The translations under genes and the position numbers were made by a program. A stretch of 7,256 nt of DNA from Nitrospirota bacterium (GTDB lineage: Bacteria; Nitrospirota; Nitrospiria; Nitrospirales; Nitrospiraceae): NCBI GenBank assembly GCA_004296865.1, contig SCVQ01000271.1:1-7256 (forward strand), read 5' to 3'. Of this stretch, positions 6,327-7,256 are shown in pieces (position 1 is the stretch's first letter; each line of letters opens with the position of its first letter). The notes under the pieces were generated by a model. That model was not told the origin of the DNA. It worked only from the letters and a program-made list of their open reading frames with translations, and made no database searches.

Positions 6327-7123
6327 TGGATGCCGGCACCCCTATGATCACCCTTCGATCCGTCGGACTCATGCTCGGCGCCAGACCGATCCTCAAGGAC
6401 GTCTCGCTGGACGTGCGCCCGGGTGAAACCAAAGTGATTCTGGGCGGCAGCGGCTCCGGCAAAACAACCATCCTGAGGCTCATTCTGGGCCTCTACCGGC
6501 CAGACCAGGGCTCCATTTTCGTGGGAGGACAAGAGATCACCCATTTGGGAGAGCGGGACCTCTCGGAGATCAGACAACGCATGGCGATGGTCTTCCAGAA
6601 TGCCGCCCTGTTCGACTCGTTGACCGTGAGGGAGAACGTCGGGTACCGCCTCTGGGAACGGGACCTCCTGTCCGACGAGCAGATCGACCTGGCCGTGATC
6701 GAGAGCCTGCGATTCGTGGGGCTCGAAGATACCGTGGACAAGATGCCGGCGGAACTCAGCGGAGGCATGAGAAAACGGGTGGGGATCGCCCGCGCCTTGG
6801 CCAGCGGCGCCACGGCCCTGCTGTACGACGAGCCGACCGCCGGGCTGGACCCGATCAATACCTGCATGGTCGGCCGGTTGATCCAACGATTGAAAACCAA
6901 AGGTGTCACGCAAATCGTGGTGACGCACGACCTCGACACGGCCTATCGGGTCGCGGACCGCATCGTGATGATTGCGAGCGGGCGCATCCTCTTCGATGGC
7001 ACACCGGATGAGCTACGCCGGTCCGCCGTGCCGGCCATCCGAGAATTCCTTGACCCCGGCAGCATGCCGCCGGACTGGCGTTTACTTCCGAAACCGGATA
7101 TCGTGGACGAGCCGGCCGGGTGA
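6326..7123 (+). CDS. mlaF: Phospholipid ABC transporter ATP-binding protein MlaF
   Basis: This is the cytoplasmic ATPase that powers the MlaE permease. All ABC motifs are intact in the 265-aa product: Walker A GGSGSGKT (40-47, Lys46), Q-loop Gln91 in VFQNAALFDSLTV, signature LSGGM (144-148) in the LSGGMRKRVGIARAL form typical of Mla/MCE ATPases, Walker B LLYDEP with catalytic Glu169, D-loop AGLDP and switch His201 in VTHDL. The GALFDSLTV-like stretch after the Q-loop is characteristic of MlaF relatives and separates it from amino-acid or metal importers. ATG 6326 overlaps the mlaE stop; ATG 6344 is an alternative that would remove six residues. The roughly 25 residues after PAIREFLDPG are a short C-terminal tail. 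Confidence 0.95.
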   Translation: MDAGTPMITLRSVGLMLGARPILKDVSLDVRPGETKVILGGSGSGKTTILRLILGLYRPDQGSIFVGGQEITHLGERDLSEIRQRMAMVFQNAALFDSLTVRENVGYRLWERDLLSDEQIDLAVIESLRFVGLEDTVDKMPAELSGGMRKRVGIARALASGATALLYDEPTAGLDPINTCMVGRLIQRLKTKGVTQIVVTHDLDTAYRVADRIVMIASGRILFDGTPDELRRSAVPAIREFLDPGSMPPDWRLLPKPDIVDEPAG

Positions 7124-7155
7124 CGGCAAGATAAGACGCAAGGGAGAGTCTACCG

Positions 7156-7256
7156 ATGAGTCGACAGCGACAACTGATGTGGTCACAGGCCAAAGTGGGA
7201 CTCCTCGTCCTGGTCGCCCTGACCATTCTGGTGATCATGATCATGAACCTGGAACA
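7156..7256 (+). CDS. mlaD: MCE-domain substrate-binding protein MlaD, N-terminal part (partial)
   Basis: The window holds the first 33 codons before the right edge. They encode a short basic cytoplasmic stretch (MSRQRQLMWSQAK) followed by one strongly hydrophobic helix (about residues 14-30, GLLVLVALTILVIMIM) and then NLE. This is the expected signal-anchor of MlaD, which holds the periplasmic MCE ring that receives lipid above MlaE; the MCE domain itself lies beyond the edge. AGGGAGAG at 7141-7148 is a good ribosome-binding site 7-8 nt before the ATG. The 32-nt spacing from mlaF and the mlaE-mlaF order support the call. The sequence alone would only show a membrane-anchored protein. Confidence 0.82.
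   Translation, partial: MSRQRQLMWSQAKVGLLVLVALTILVIMIMNLE

Overview
The window is a gene-dense, GC-rich bacterial chromosome segment with every gene on the + strand and no mobile elements, tRNAs, rRNAs or CRISPR. It reads as conserved housekeeping DNA. The gene set and order (argC-argJ, then rpsB-tsf-pyrH-frr, then alr, then mlaE-mlaF-mlaD), the short EF-Ts and the codon usage suggest a Gram-negative (outer-membrane-bearing) bacterium. My best guess is Nitrospirota, close to Nitrospira. That placement is inference from memory of gene order and protein character, not a database result.

Layout: positions 1-47 hold the last 14 codons of argC. argJ follows (82-1302), so the left edge is the end of an arginine biosynthesis pair. 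A 238-bp gap (1303-1540) carries a plausible sigma70-type promoter and a roughly 180-nt leader containing two perfect hairpins with UNCG-type loops and a very strong Shine-Dalgarno sequence. Next comes the translation and UMP-kinase block rpsB (S2), tsf (EF-Ts), pyrH (UMP kinase) and frr (ribosome recycling factor). tsf and pyrH overlap by ATGA. An 11-bp perfect inverted repeat lies between rpsB and tsf. alr (alanine racemase, TTG start) follows frr closely.

After alr, an 88-bp gap holds the best promoter in the window (TTGTCC, 17 nt, TATAAT). It is placed to drive mlaE-mlaF-mlaD, the permease, ATPase and substrate-binding subunits of the Mla-type phospholipid ABC transporter. mlaD is cut by the right edge after 33 codons. 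The mlaE start lies on an exact 11-bp tandem duplication that also creates a four-codon minigene overlapping the mlaE ATG.

Functionally the window combines arginine synthesis, ribosome assembly, elongation and recycling, pyrimidine nucleotide supply, D-alanine supply for peptidoglycan, and outer-membrane lipid homeostasis. I found no clearly novel biological system. The points worth a second look are regulatory: the rpsB leader, the rpsB-tsf inverted repeat and the duplicated mlaE start.
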